A stretch of DNA of 64,000 nucleotides, taken from the NCBI RefSeq assembly GCF_000002865.3, contig NW_001865052.1:532088-596087 (forward strand), given 5' to 3'. Below the pieces are notes generated by a model that did not search any database, had not been told where the DNA came from, and saw nothing but the letters and a program-made list of their open reading frames with translations. The stretch comes from Monosiga brevicollis MX1 (lineage: Eukaryota; Opisthokonta; Choanoflagellata; Craspedida; Salpingoecidae). The position numbers and the translations under genes are program-made. Position 1 is the stretch's first letter. The number at the start of each line of letters is the position of its first letter. Shown here one piece after another: positions 40,701 through 52,276 of this stretch.

Positions 40701-42103
40701 AGATCCACGCCCAACTTGGGCCTGAATGAATATGGGAACCAACCGTCAGGGTTGAGCATCGGCACGAGCTTGAAGACGTAGCGTTGACGCAAAAGTGCTG
40801 CTCGCGGGTCGTCCTGAAATCGATACAAACAGAATGAGCCAGGCACTTGAACAATACGACAGGAAAGAGGTGGCGGGGCAAGACGAACTGGGTCGAGAAG
40901 GAAACGCAGTGCGCCGTTGAACATGTGACTGGCCGGTGTTTCTCCTGGATGAACGCGGGCAGATATGAAGAAAACAGGCTTGGCTCCAAAAGTGTGGGCC
41001 CGAGGATGGGCTGTATCCGGAAAGAGGCTGGGCAGACGTGCTTCGCGCGTAGCTTCTTGGCCGTCGTAAGAGGTGATGGTCATCAAATCCAGATGACGGC
41101 CTTCAAGCGTGTGGGTGATCACATCGTGATGGTAATAGATGCCAGGCTTGGGTGCAGGGTGGTGGGCCGATCCGCTGGGCCGGCGAGAGCTGGGGGTGCT
41201 TTGTGGTGGAGGATCAGCGGCCAGGGGGTATTGTACAGCAAGTTCCTGTAGCTGGGTCTGAACCGCAGCGTAGGGAAAGGGTGGAGCAAAGGCGAGGTGA
41301 AGACAGGAGGGCGGGGTGTCGGCATGACTAGGCTCAAAGGTGAAGCGAATGGTCAAAGAGACTTGATCCGGCCGATCCTGGTCGCCCTCTTCTTCTTCCT
41401 CGTCACTATCGGGCTCGCCCAAAAGTTCATGTTCACAGTTGCCGGGAATCCGCTGCCAAGTGCTGCAAGCCAGACCACGGAGCCAAACCACGGAGTCATA
41501 TCAAGCCAGGTCAGCAGCCACAAACAAATCTTTGCCACATGAATGAGGGAGCAGCACCTAGGGAAGCCGGGCTGATCAGGAGTACTGCGGGCAAAAGAGG
41601 GCTTGAGGCCGTATTTAAAAAGACGCTTCTGCTTATTGAGGTTCTCAATCGTGAAATGCAGTCGTCGCAAGTGGGCATACTGAGCCACGGTGAAGTAGAA
41701 CCTGCCAAGCATGCACAATATCTGGATCAGCCACGCTCTCTTTAGTGATTGCCGTGGTGGACACAATGGCAAGTCGGTCAAGTTGTTCCCCGTATGAATG
41801 TACCATGTACGATTGGTGGTCTGAAAAGGAGTGCCTTCACAGTCACATGCCGTCCGGCCGTAGATGTGTGCCTCCTCGCCGTCCACGACGACTCGGATGT
41901 CACGCAAGTTGCCAGAATCAAAACTTGCGTCGACCTGTCAAGGAAAAAGTGGGGCCAAGCATGCGGCGGAGGCGTTGAAAACGTGAGTCACATACACCAT
42001 GCAAGATCCTCTCCTCTGCTCGCAAGCGCCCCATCGTCTACCGCTCAAGGTGCATCCAGCCGCCACCCATTGTTCCAACCGTCGGAGCGCCGGCGACCGC
42101 CAT
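37789..42103 (-). CDS. Cytosolic carboxypeptidase CCP5/AGBL5-like (M14 tubulin deglutamylase)
   Basis: M14 zinc carboxypeptidase of the CCP5 group, which trims glutamates from tubulin, including branch points. The N-terminal beta domain is present: VDASFDSGNLRDIRVV, TPFQTTNRTWYIHTG, FTIENLNKQKRLFKYGLKP. The catalytic domain has ISARVHPGETPASHMFNG (zinc H and E), FKLVPMLNPDGW, RGANLNRFYNNPD, FYIDLHAHATKRGSFIYGN (zinc H), MNTPHFDFEGSVFSERNML and YTLESNYGTGRV, with the catalytic Glu. The C-terminal tail is Ser/Arg-rich (SFRNRMRPPLPSRASPKYK) and runs through several short exons. I place the stop at 37789, but this end is uncertain. The start at 42103 is also tentative: its splice phase to the next exon does not fit. 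Choanoflagellates have a flagellum, so tubulin modification is a sensible role. Confidence 0.83.
39344..39385. repeat. 21-bp tandem duplication in a CCP5 intron
   Basis: Two adjacent 21-base copies beginning GTGCCGGC, with one mismatch, at 39344-39364 and 39365-39385. Confidence 0.85.
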
Positions 42104-42387
42104 CGCGACTCTGATGTGTTTTTAAAAAAAAAAAAAAAAAGAAGAAAGACATCATGCTGACAATTCATTGAGATATGTGTGAACTCTCTCACACATATGC
42201 TGCAACCCCTTGGTGACTCGACTGGGAATGTAAAAGCGTGACCCATGTCACACATTCATCACCAAGCTGAACTAATGTCATGTGGTAGCTTGAGCTGGAT
42301 CGGAGCAAGACGCAGGGCAAGTTTTTTATCTGACATTAACAGCGTGCGCTTGCTTGCATGATGAATGATGGCTTGCTACGCGTACAC

Positions 42388-42390
<3 letters not shown>

Positions 42391-42485
<95 letters not shown>

Positions 42486-42509
42486 ACAAAAATCTCTTTA
42501 GCGCATTAT

Positions 42510-42542
<33 letters not shown>
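42391..42542. repeat. (GA)n tracts in the CCP5/Src divergent region
   Basis: (GA)n at about 42391-42481 and 42511-42542, in the gap between the carboxypeptidase (minus) and Src (plus). A (GTC)n run follows at about 42638-42671. No gene is supported from 42104 to 42967. Confidence 0.95.
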
Positions 42543-42549
<7 letters not shown>

Positions 42550-42967
42550 TCGCAGCGCGCAGCGGGCGGGAAATGGTTGGACGGTCGTGCTCGCCGCCAT
42601 TGCAACGCCTGATTGTCCTCGCATTCCGTCTTCAGCGTTGTCGTTGTCGTCGTCGTCGTCGTCGTCGTCGCTGAGGTCCGGGGGACTGTTCTAGCTGCCT
42701 ATGACCTTTGTTTTTTTTTTGTTTCAATCAAGCACGATCTCGCCCCTCCTTTCGAGTGCGCCTTGATTGTGTGGTAAGTCAGGACGCCGACATGCACGTT
42801 CCCACCGAGTCGTTGTGCTTGAATCGAGCATGGTTGATCATCGAGTCGTTGCTGCTCGTTCCCTGATACCATCCCAGACGGGCCCACGTCTCTCCCTGCC
42901 TCCCTAGTGCTGTCCGACTCTTCACTTGGCCTCACACCGTACTTTTTTTAAGACGCAGTCCGCCAAA

Positions 42968-45869
42968 ATGGGGATTTGTGCCAGCTCCCCGCGGACCGAG
43001 ACCAACCAAACTGGGACTCAACTTCCCACGGCTGTACGTGATCTCTCACTTTAAAGTTTTACTGCTGACGCCCGGCACCCTTGGTTGCGCAGTGCAGTCT
43101 TACCCCTCATCCCCGCCGCTTGACCTTGGTCTTGTTAAACCACGATAGATTCTCGACGAGAGTGCTACATCCTCAGCCTCCACGTTCAATGCCAAGTAGG
43201 ATTTGAGTTGTCGTTCCATCCAGCACCCCCCGAGGCTCTGTCCGCGTCTGTCCATTTACCACCTTCCCCATGGTCTCGCTTCCTGCAGGCGTGCTCTACC
43301 AGCCATCCCGCCTCCCGTGATCGAGGAGGTGGCATTGGCACCCGAGCCTACGCCGAACATGCGCATCTTGCTCGCCATGTACGAATATCAGGCGCGCACT
43401 GATGAAGACCTCACCTTTCATCAAGGTACACACACCGTCCTCCAGCGCTTTCACTTCCCGCCTTCCAAAGGATCATTGGCTTGATCAGTAAAACTTGACA
43501 TGATCTTTTGCGGGCTTGGGTCTTTCCGTGAACCCCAGGCGAACGCTTGGAGCTTCTAGATGACTCGGACGCCAACTGGTGGAAGGCGCGCTCACTCACC
43601 ACCAATCAAGTTGGCTTTATTCCCTGCAACTATGTTGCCGAGGAATCGGTACGTCCCTGCCCCTGCCCGCTCTCATGGGCCTGGCCTCCCCGGCTCCCGT
43701 TCCAGAAAAAAAATGTCCCCCACTCTCCACGCTCTGCTATGTCCAACCTGCTGATCCTCATTCGAAACATCTTTCATTCATGCTCCAGTCAATTGAGGCG
43801 GAGCCCTGGTATCATGGCAAGCTGGAGCGTGCTGAGGCCCAGCGTCTGCTCACCAGCCAACCCCATGGCTCCTTCTTAGTCCGCCTCTCGAGTGACGGCC
43901 AGTCGTACGCCCTCAGCATTCGCCTCATTGGAGCAGATATCGACTACAAGCACTATCGCGTCCGTAAAATGGAGAATGGCGGTGCGTTTTAGGCTCCCCT
44001 GTGTCACGTTGCGCTTGTCAGCACACCTTGATCTCCGTCGCATCGTGGCTTCCCCAACCTTACCTCGCCTCATCCTCTGCATCTTATATCCTCGTGGTCT
44101 TTTACTGGGGCGCAGACTTTTTCATCGCCTCACGCGTCATCAAGCCCTCAATCACGACTTTGATCAACCACTATCAGCAGCAAGCCGACGGCCTGTGCTG
44201 CCAGCTCTCGCATCCCTGTCCCAAGCTCAACGAGCCAACCCTCAACACACTGAGCCACAAGGACGAGTGGGAAATTCCACGCATCCAGATTCGTTTGGAG
44301 CGCAAACTGGGGGCTGGCCAGTTTGGTGAAGTGTGGAAGGGTCGATGGAACAACAGTACGGATGTGGCCGTCAAGACTCTCAAGCCTGGTGCCATGTCAT
44401 CAGATGAGTTTCTGAGTGAGGCTGCAATCATGAAAAAGCTCCGACACACCAATCTCATCCAACTCTACGCCGTTTGCACCGACGGCGAGCCAATGTACAT
44501 CATTTCCGAATTGGTACGCCTTTGTAGGCTCGCATCAACCTTTACTATCCATCATGTTCTGGTCTCTCCTAAAGCCAGAACCACCGCCCACCCCTCTTTT
44601 TTTTTTTTCCCTCTCTTTCTCAACCTTACTTTTTGCCACTTCCTGGTTGGTTGGGGTCGTAGATGCGCTATGGCTCCTTGCTCGACTACTTGCACGAGCA
44701 TGGGCGTGGTCTGACCGTCCAGCAGTTGGTCGACATGACTGCACAGATTGCCTCGGGGATGGCCTATCTGGAAGGCCAGAATTTTGTTCATCGTGGTACG
44801 TGCTCCCAACAACTCATCTTGCTTACACTCGCCCGAATGTGCTTGGGCTCGTTTCGTTGCATAACACCACGGCGGCCTCGGACTTGCGATCCTCACTGTC
44901 CTTTGACGTTCTCTCGGGGCTTGTATGACTGATGGATGATTGGCACGGACCTGGTTGGCAGATTTGGCAGGTTTGTGCTTTTGGCAAAGCCAAGTCCCTG
45001 CTTTTTGCGCATACATGCTCGCCGTGTTTTTTTTTTTTTTTTTTTTTTTTTTGTCTTGCTATGCTGGACCTCACCTTGTCTGCATTGTTTTCTGTACTGT
45101 GCCACCTAGCGCGTAATGTCCTGGTTGGCGACAACAATGTCTGTAAAGTTGGCGACTTTGGCATGTCCCGTGGTCTAGAAAATGACGACATCTACGAAGC
45201 GCATCAGGGTGCCAAATTTCCCATCAAATGGACAGGTAAGCTTTTCAGCATTTGCATGGGCGAACGCCTCAACGCTCGCGGGCTGGCTTTAGTCATTTGG
45301 CTTTGCAACTGCTTGTCTCGCTTGTAGCTCCCGAAGCCGCCAATTATAATCGCTTTAGTACGAAGAGTGACGTGTACGTTTCTAGCCCATCGCTGCGCAT
45401 TCCCTCGAGCTGTCTCGCGTTATTGGTCCTCACTTTGATTCTATTCCTTCTGATGCAGCTGGGCGTTTGGCATCTTGATGATGGAAATCATCACCCTCGG
45501 TCGGGTCCCGTATCCCGGCATGAGCAATGCCGAGGTGCTTCGTCGAGTTGATGTCCCCGAAAAGTATCGCATGCCCAAGCCCCAAAATTGCCCCGACGAG
45601 TACCATGCCATCATGTTTGCTTGCTGGCAACATGTACGTACACCTTTATATTCTCTGTTGTGATTCATCTCGAGCCTCAGTGGCAAAGACATCTTCTGCC
45701 TGTTGGCCACTTTGCTCGTCCTTCCCGTATGGCATGGCACATTTGCTGCTCACCTTGTGTCACGGTGCACCCGTGGCGTTGCACACAGGAGGCCGATGAT
45801 CGGCCATTGTTTGAATCGCTAAAAGTTCAACTGGAAGACTTTGCTTACAACACGGATGCCTACGCCTAA
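42968..45869 (+). CDS. Src-family tyrosine kinase (myristoylation site-SH3-SH2-kinase)
   Basis: Full Src layout. ATG 42968 opens with MGICASS, a good N-myristoylation plus Cys palmitoylation signal. Then SH3 ([33 protein letters not shown]), SH2 ([25 protein letters not shown]) and kinase: [32 protein letters not shown], activation-loop [20 protein letters not shown]. The catalytic loop is assembled from three exons, the middle one only 9 bases long (44962-44970). The protein ends [11 protein letters not shown] at 45869. A Tyr is penultimate, but the longer tail of animal Src around the Csk site is missing, so tail-mediated inhibition may be weak. At least 13 introns, some with long T-runs. 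Probably membrane-anchored. Confidence 0.95.
44962..44970 (+). other. 9-nt microexon in the Src kinase catalytic loop
   Basis: The previous exon ends CATCGTG (44795) before GTACGT. The next obvious exon starts CGCGTAAT (45110) after CCTAG. Joining these directly gives H-R-A-R-N. The nine bases ATTTGGCAG, between an upstream TTGGCAG acceptor and a downstream GTTTGT donor, complete H-R-D-L-A-A-R-N in frame. The flanking introns would be 166 and 139 bases. Confidence 0.88.
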
Positions 45870-46211
45870 CTGCCCGCTGCTGCCGTTGAAATTTGCTGGC
45901 ACGAGCTTGTCTGATGTGTTCTTAGCAGATTCGGCAATGCCCAGATTTCAAAGTTCCAATGTTTGATTCGACCTGGGCTGCCTGCTTGAGTTTTTTTTTC
46001 TCTCTTGTTGCATGTGCGAGGGGAGCGGAATCCGACGACCTCGCCGACAAGAGCGGGTGTTTATGTAGAGCCTGACCTATATTGCCATGGGTATGACATT
46101 GAATTGAATCGTCTTCAAACCAATGTGCTTCAAACGTCCAAATGAGTCAACCGTTTATCATTGTGCTAGTTCTGGCCGAGCCGTCCCGATTCACGTGAGT
46201 CCCGTCACAGA
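45870..46211. other. Convergent intergenic region (Src / ALA dehydratase)
   Basis: About 340 bases with no coding signal and one T-run near 45991-45999. It holds the 3' ends of both genes. Confidence 0.6.
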
Positions 46212-47992
46212 TCACTCGTCCAGCCACTGGAGGAGACGTGGCGCGTAATACGTGATGATGATGTCGGCCCCCGCGCGGCGGAAGGCCGTCATGGACTCGA
46301 GCACCCCCTCACTGCATCAAAACGGGATAGATGCATGGTTAGTTGAGAATACAAATTGGCACATGGGCGTGAGTTGGTCCTTGTATTTTGAGGTTGATAG
46401 AATTGATAGACGTGTGTACGTACCGCAGGTCAACGGCGCCCTGAGCAGCACCATGCCAAAGCATGGCGTATTCGCCAGAAACTTGATACACCGCCAGCGG
46501 ATGGTATGGGTGCTGCAGGAAGCCATGCAGATACAGAGGGTCATAAGCAGAAAAAGAGCAGACGTTTGGTGCTTAGGGAAGGATAACCTACCAGACGCTT
46601 GGTGTCTCGCAGTACGTCCAGGTAAGCGATACCAGGCTTGACCATGAGCATGTCAGCACCCTCGCGGACGCTAATCTCCTGCAAATGTTCGCGGTAAGAC
46701 AGCTGGGATGAGTGCTGTCAGCCTGGAGAGGAACTTGCTATTCTCCTTGCTCACACTGCACATTCAAGCTCACGTTGGCACGGGCGGCAAGACCGCTGCT
46801 GCCAGGGGGCAACTGATAGTTGTGACGGCCCTTGGGGGTTACGAGACGCCGGGCAACCTTGGTAGCGGGCTCGGCTTGATCTGCAGGGGCCGTCTTGGGC
46901 GCTGACTTTGCGGCATCGCTGTATGTTTCATGAGTGGACCAAGCCCGTGAGTGCTTGCGGGAGCTACTTCAGGGGGATGTTGGGAGCGAGGCACAAACAG
47001 GAGCAATTCCTGACCGGAAAGGGCCGTAGAAGCACGAGCAGAACTTGGCGCTGTAGCTCATGATGGCCACACGGTTGCGCAGGCCTTTGGCTTTAAGACC
47101 GGCATCGATGGCTTGAATACGGCCGTCCATCATGTCTGAGGGCGCAACAATGTCGCACCCTGCCTCTGCATAGGCCACGGCAATTTCCGCAATCCGCTTG
47201 GCACTGGCGACGGGGTCAAAGCGCTGCTGGCTCTCATTCTCTGGCTGTGTGTCCATGAAGATGCCACAATGGCCATGGTCCGTGTAGGGACACAAACACA
47301 CATCGCAGGCCACTGTCAGTTGAGGGAAGGCAGCTTTGAGGAGGGGCAGCACCTTGACCACCGGATTGTCGCTGTCATCAGCCGTGGCCCCTCGCACGTC
47401 CTGAGTGATTGAGATGACGACCAGCCATCCCAAGCAACAGGGCACAAGTTGAGAAAGAGCGTATCAAGATGGGCCAGATGTGGGGGTATTTTGCAGACAG
47501 AGCATGGGCAGACCTTGCGGTCAACGACGCCAAAGAGAAGTACAGAAGCTAGTCCCTTCTGAACCAAAGGCTCGAGCGCCTTAACCACAGCATTGTAGCC
47601 GTAGCGGTCTGGGGCATTGACGGTACAAGCAAGCGGTGTTGAGTCCGAAAGCAACCGAATTCGGGAAGCAAGGGCAACAAGTGTGGGAATTCAAGCTGCC
47701 AGGCAATGCGGTTCGTACTTTGCTCGGGCAAACTGCCAATCGCTTCGACGTGATCAGAATTCTCATGGTCACTACATCGAGCACATCATTATTGAGACGC
47801 CACTGTCAAAAACATGGCCGGCAGCGGCGCATGAGCTTCAAGGTGTGGTCGTACAAACCTCACAAAGACGGGATACATCAAATGCTCCTTGGCCAGCTGC
47901 GCACTCGTTGCATGCCACGCGCGCAGCGTCGGGTTGTGGTAACCACCCTGCAGTGGGAACTCGACCCGCGGCTCTGGCACTTCCGCTGCCAT
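46212..47992 (-). CDS. ALAD: Delta-aminolevulinic acid dehydratase (porphobilinogen synthase)
   Basis: Condenses two 5-aminolevulinate molecules to porphobilinogen in heme synthesis. ATG 47992 begins [20 protein letters not shown], then [12 protein letters not shown]. The zinc-site block [20 protein letters not shown] has the three Cys of the animal/yeast zinc enzyme. Also present: [19 protein letters not shown], the lysine motif [40 protein letters not shown] (Schiff-base lysine), [17 protein letters not shown] and the end [20 protein letters not shown], followed by QWLDE and TGA at 46212-46214. Between FYGPFR/DAAKS and the YQLPPG block there is an extra stretch of about 20 residues ([20 protein letters not shown]) not seen in typical family members. 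Several short introns. Same strand as calcineurin A upstream, with a 311-base gap. Confidence 0.95.
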
Positions 47993-48303
47993 GTTCAGAA
48001 AGACAGGAAGAAAGAAAAAAAAATGGAATGTCAGCAAGAAGTTTTTTTTTCTTTTTTTTTCTTTTTAAGAGGTGAATTGAAGCGACTTGGCTTGTGGACA
48101 AGGGACCCCCGCTTGGCAGGGAGAGACAAACACACAAAGACTCTGACTCCAACCACAACAAATGACAAAAATTTAATAAAGCACGGACTCTTCCCAAAAC
48201 AGGAGCACACCCAACCGGCTGGCAACCGCAAACCAGGAAGAAAACTCAAAACATCCAAGGCATGTCCAACCACCTCGTCAATCACCCGAGGTTTGGTATA
48301 TTG
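47993..48303. other. Intergenic region between ALAD start and calcineurin stop
   Basis: A 311-base gap between two minus-strand genes, with T-runs at 48043-48065 on the plus strand (A-runs on the coding strand). It holds the ALAD promoter. No gene seen. Confidence 0.6.
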
Positions 48304-51285
48304 CTAGCCGTGGGTTCCCTTGCCGACAGAGCCAGCACTCCCTCGGCCCTTGATGCGCGGCGTGGGTGACGATCCCGAGGATCGGCGTCGTGATGATGAA
48401 GAACGCCGCCGAGGGCTAGGCTTTCGCTGATGAGCCAAGCCCCCACTCTTCTTCTTCCGACGCTTTTCAGCCGTCTTGGGAGGCGGCATCATCTCGTTCT
48501 CAGCATCCACTTGCTGAGCTTCATTGAAGTTGGCCACCGCTGTGCAAGCGGCCGCAAAGGTTGATCCAACAAAAGGACAAGGGCCCAACATGAGAATCAC
48601 CCAAAACAAAAGCCAAAGGTGCAAGACACTCATGAGACCCTGCGCTCAAAGGCAGACGCGAGCCAGCGGCACATACCATTCATAAGGCCCTCTTTTCCAG
48701 CAAGTAGTGAGCCCCTGGGCAAGGCGCCCGTGTCGGAAAGGCCCTTGAGAACGAGCACAGTCTCCGACTCCTCCCGCAGCGTGGAAAACATGCGTGCCAT
48801 TTTACCAATGGCCCGAATCTTTTGTCGGACCGCCTCTCGGCGACGCTCTTTCTCGGCTTCCTTTTGTTCTTCCGGAGTCAACTCGCGCTCTGGCACGGGC
48901 TCGGCTTGCAGAGCTGCCGTCAAGATGTGGAAGAGCATGTCCGTCGTTTTCTCAGCCACAAAAGGCAGGGACCAAGTGAAAACGTCCATAAAATTGGGCA
49001 GCCAGTAGGGATGAGGCGACGAGTTGAACTGGCGGATGTTCATCACATTGCTGTCATACTTCATGATGGCCGCTGCAAGAGAACAGCCGAGCCCAAGGTG
49101 AATTTGAGCAAGTTTGACCCGAGCAGTTGTCTTGGAAAAAAAGCCAGGCTGGGTCGGAGGAAGCATGTGCCACGATTTCAACCACGTACCCTTGTTGTTG
49201 TACATGTCCAAGTAGTTTGGGGCTGAAAAGAGCGTGATGAGGGAGGGGAACCCCGTATCGGCGTTTTTCTCATACATGCGATAACCGGCATCCTAGAGCC
49301 AAGAAGGTGGGCGAGCATGCGCGTTACTTTGCGGGCTTGCAACTTGCAGCAAGCACTGGCCGAGCAAAGGACACGTGAGCAGCTCAACGATACGCTGTAA
49401 GGTTAACTTTCGCACCTGGGCCTCGTGCGCTCGGATGATGGAGAGGAGGTTGTTTCGCCGCAAAAAAGAACACGAGGCCTCGTGTCTGAGGCATGATAAG
49501 ACGTGCATGACGTCAGGTTTGGAGTGAAGGAAGAAGCCAGGCGCGTGACAAGGGCGAGCAAAAGAGCATGGGGAGACTAGGCGGCTGGTACTGGACATAC
49601 GTAAAGTAATAAGAGCAACCACGCGCTGCATTGTATTGAAATTGCTGAGAGGTGGAATTTTGACCATAGTCTTTGGCAGGATCAGCCCACAGCAAGTCAC
49701 ACCTGACATTCATTCGCCATAAACGACTTGTGAGATGGCATCAGGCGTTTGCAGAAGGATCATCGTGTGCGGTAACGCACATGGGACCGCTCGGCGGGGG
49801 TTCTTGGAAACGATCAATGGCCTTGATGTCATCCAATGTTTGAACTTCTGGCGACAGCCCTCCTACTCCAACGTCAATCAACATGGTGCATCAGCGGCAG
49901 ATTGGTATATGGGGGGTGGGCACCAATCAAAACTGCTGGAGCGGAAAACTGGCGTCAAGCACCCCCAACTTCAAATGAGACGGGGAAGTTGTGGGGCGGG
50001 GCTGCTGAATGCGGTCATACCATGCACGCAGAGAAACTGGCCATTGAGCAGCGCGGCCAGTGGGAGGGCATCAAAGCTCTCCATGCATGCATCATACACG
50101 TCTTCTGAATACTTGACTTGGCCTGATGACGCAGAGAAAAAGTGAGTAAGACACGGGACTGGCGTCAAGAGCTGTGACGAGGACATGCTTGCAGTGGCAC
50201 GTACACTCCGTAAGAAATGTAAAGTACTCTGTCAAGTGACGGCATTCGTGGTTTCCACGCAAAAGGTAGATGGACTTGGGGTAGATAATCTTGAGGGCCC
50301 ATAGGTACAAAACGCACTGTACCAGGGCATCGGCGGGCAGGATGGAGGGCGATGAGTCTCACGGCCAGTGTTGTGGCGGGTGGCGACGTACATTTGTGCC
50401 ATGAGGCCGACACAAACCTCAATGCTAAAGTAACCACGATCCACGTAGTCGCCCAAAAACAAGTAGCGCGTGCTCTTGGGATCACCGCCCACCTCAAACA
50501 GTTTCATCAGGTCGTAAAACTGTCCGTGCACGTCTCCACAGACTAGTTTTGCCAGCCAGCATACAGCATGAGACAGATGCACACGGAGACTTTGAGAAAA
50601 AAAAAAGCTGCGATTTAGATTGGATAGGGAACACGTTCCCAAGCTTGAGCTTGGCGCGTGCGAATGAGAATTGAGAGGGGGCGCCTACCAGTCATCGGTG
50701 CCTCGATCTCGAGTAAGGTTGACTCGTCTTGGAAAATGTTTGTACATAGGGTAAAAAGCTTGAGAGCAGCCTGCTCCGAGACAACGCCTGTTGGAAAACG
50801 ACAAAGGGGAATCAATAATTTGAGCGGGGTCGAGGCGAGACCAAGTCAAGTGTTGCTCGATCAGGCAGCAAACCTTCAGCAAGCAGGTGTTGCTGTAAGA
50901 CGTCAAGATTGGGTTTGTCATCTGTGAAAATCTAAGCACAGGCGGAGCGTTTGGGTGTGTCAAGCAAGAGCATGACCAAGCCACGCGAGGGTGTCCAAGA
51001 TTACAACCAGCAATATAATATATTAATAGAACAAACCTCTTGGACACCAAGGACCTCAACGGCCGGATGCTCAACGCCTGCAGCGATTGAAAAGACCAGG
51101 GCATTGAGTTGCCGACGCAGAGCGGGGCTAGAAACAATCCAATGCAATCACATGGACGAACCGGGGACGCGCGGAAAGCTGCGGGGCGGTCGGGCGGTTG
51201 TTTTCACGGTCATGTGAACAGAAGAGTCTGAATCATGACGGCTTTTGCTCTTCTCTTCCGAGGCAGAGTCAACGGCGGTCGCCAT
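48304..51285 (-). CDS. Calcineurin A, calcium/calmodulin-dependent Ser/Thr phosphatase catalytic subunit
   Basis: PP2B catalytic subunit. ATG 51285 ([20 protein letters not shown]) leads through short exons to [20 protein letters not shown] and the phosphatase core: [86 protein letters not shown] and [15 protein letters not shown]. The calcineurin-B-binding helix region is well kept ([20 protein letters not shown]), then [20 protein letters not shown] follows. The autoinhibitory region is partly kept ([18 protein letters not shown]). After it comes a Lys/Arg/Ser-rich tail ([24 protein letters not shown]) ending KGTHG at TAG 48304. That tail is unlike vertebrate calcineurins. About a dozen introns. 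Confidence 0.95.
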
Positions 51286-51707
51286 GTTGGCTCGGCTACA
51301 GAGAAGCGGACGCACCACAAGGCGCAGGCGGCAGGCGGGCAGCTCTGCACAATCAGACAGAGTCACGTCAAGTGGATGCGCTCGCAGCCCAAACGACGGA
51401 TCAAGGCGAGAAGAGAGACGTGACACCCTGCTCGGCGTGACCCCTTGCTGAGGTCGAAACCCCCCCAAGCCAAACCAAGCGAGGCGCGTCGCTTGTTGCT
51501 AGGCTGCGCCGGCTGACACACTTGTTGCGGTGCGGAAACTTGGTTGTATCAGGGTCATGTCCCAGCCAATGCCCTCCCCACCTCACAGCAATGTCAGCAA
51601 CACCAGAACCAGCACCAGCACCGTCGCCAACACCGGTCCGAGCACGGGGGCAGTCAGGTTGACGACACACACGCACACACACACACACACGAAAACGAAA
51701 TTCAAAA

Positions 51708-51816
<109 letters not shown>

Positions 51817-52064
51817 GCTTCTTTTTTCTTTGGGATGATGAGGTGAAGCAAAATTGAGCTTGATATCGGTCCTGTTGCCCAAGGGGGTGTGGGGGTGTGG
51901 GGGGACGGAAGTGAGTTGGTTGTCAAACAGGATGTGAAGATCAGGGCAGGGGGCAGGGGGAGAGGTGCTCCCTCCTCTCAAAGCCCCCTCTGATCGGCAA
52001 TGCACATGAGCTCGTTGGTAGCGCTGCCATTGCTCACACAGGATGCGTTGTCAAGCGCAGCTCA

Positions 52065-52194
<130 letters not shown>

Positions 52195-52276
52195 TTTTCC
52201 CAAAAAAAAAAAAAAAAAAAACGAAAAAAAAAAATCAATTTGAACGAGCACGACCTGATGGACCCCTCGCTCCCTA

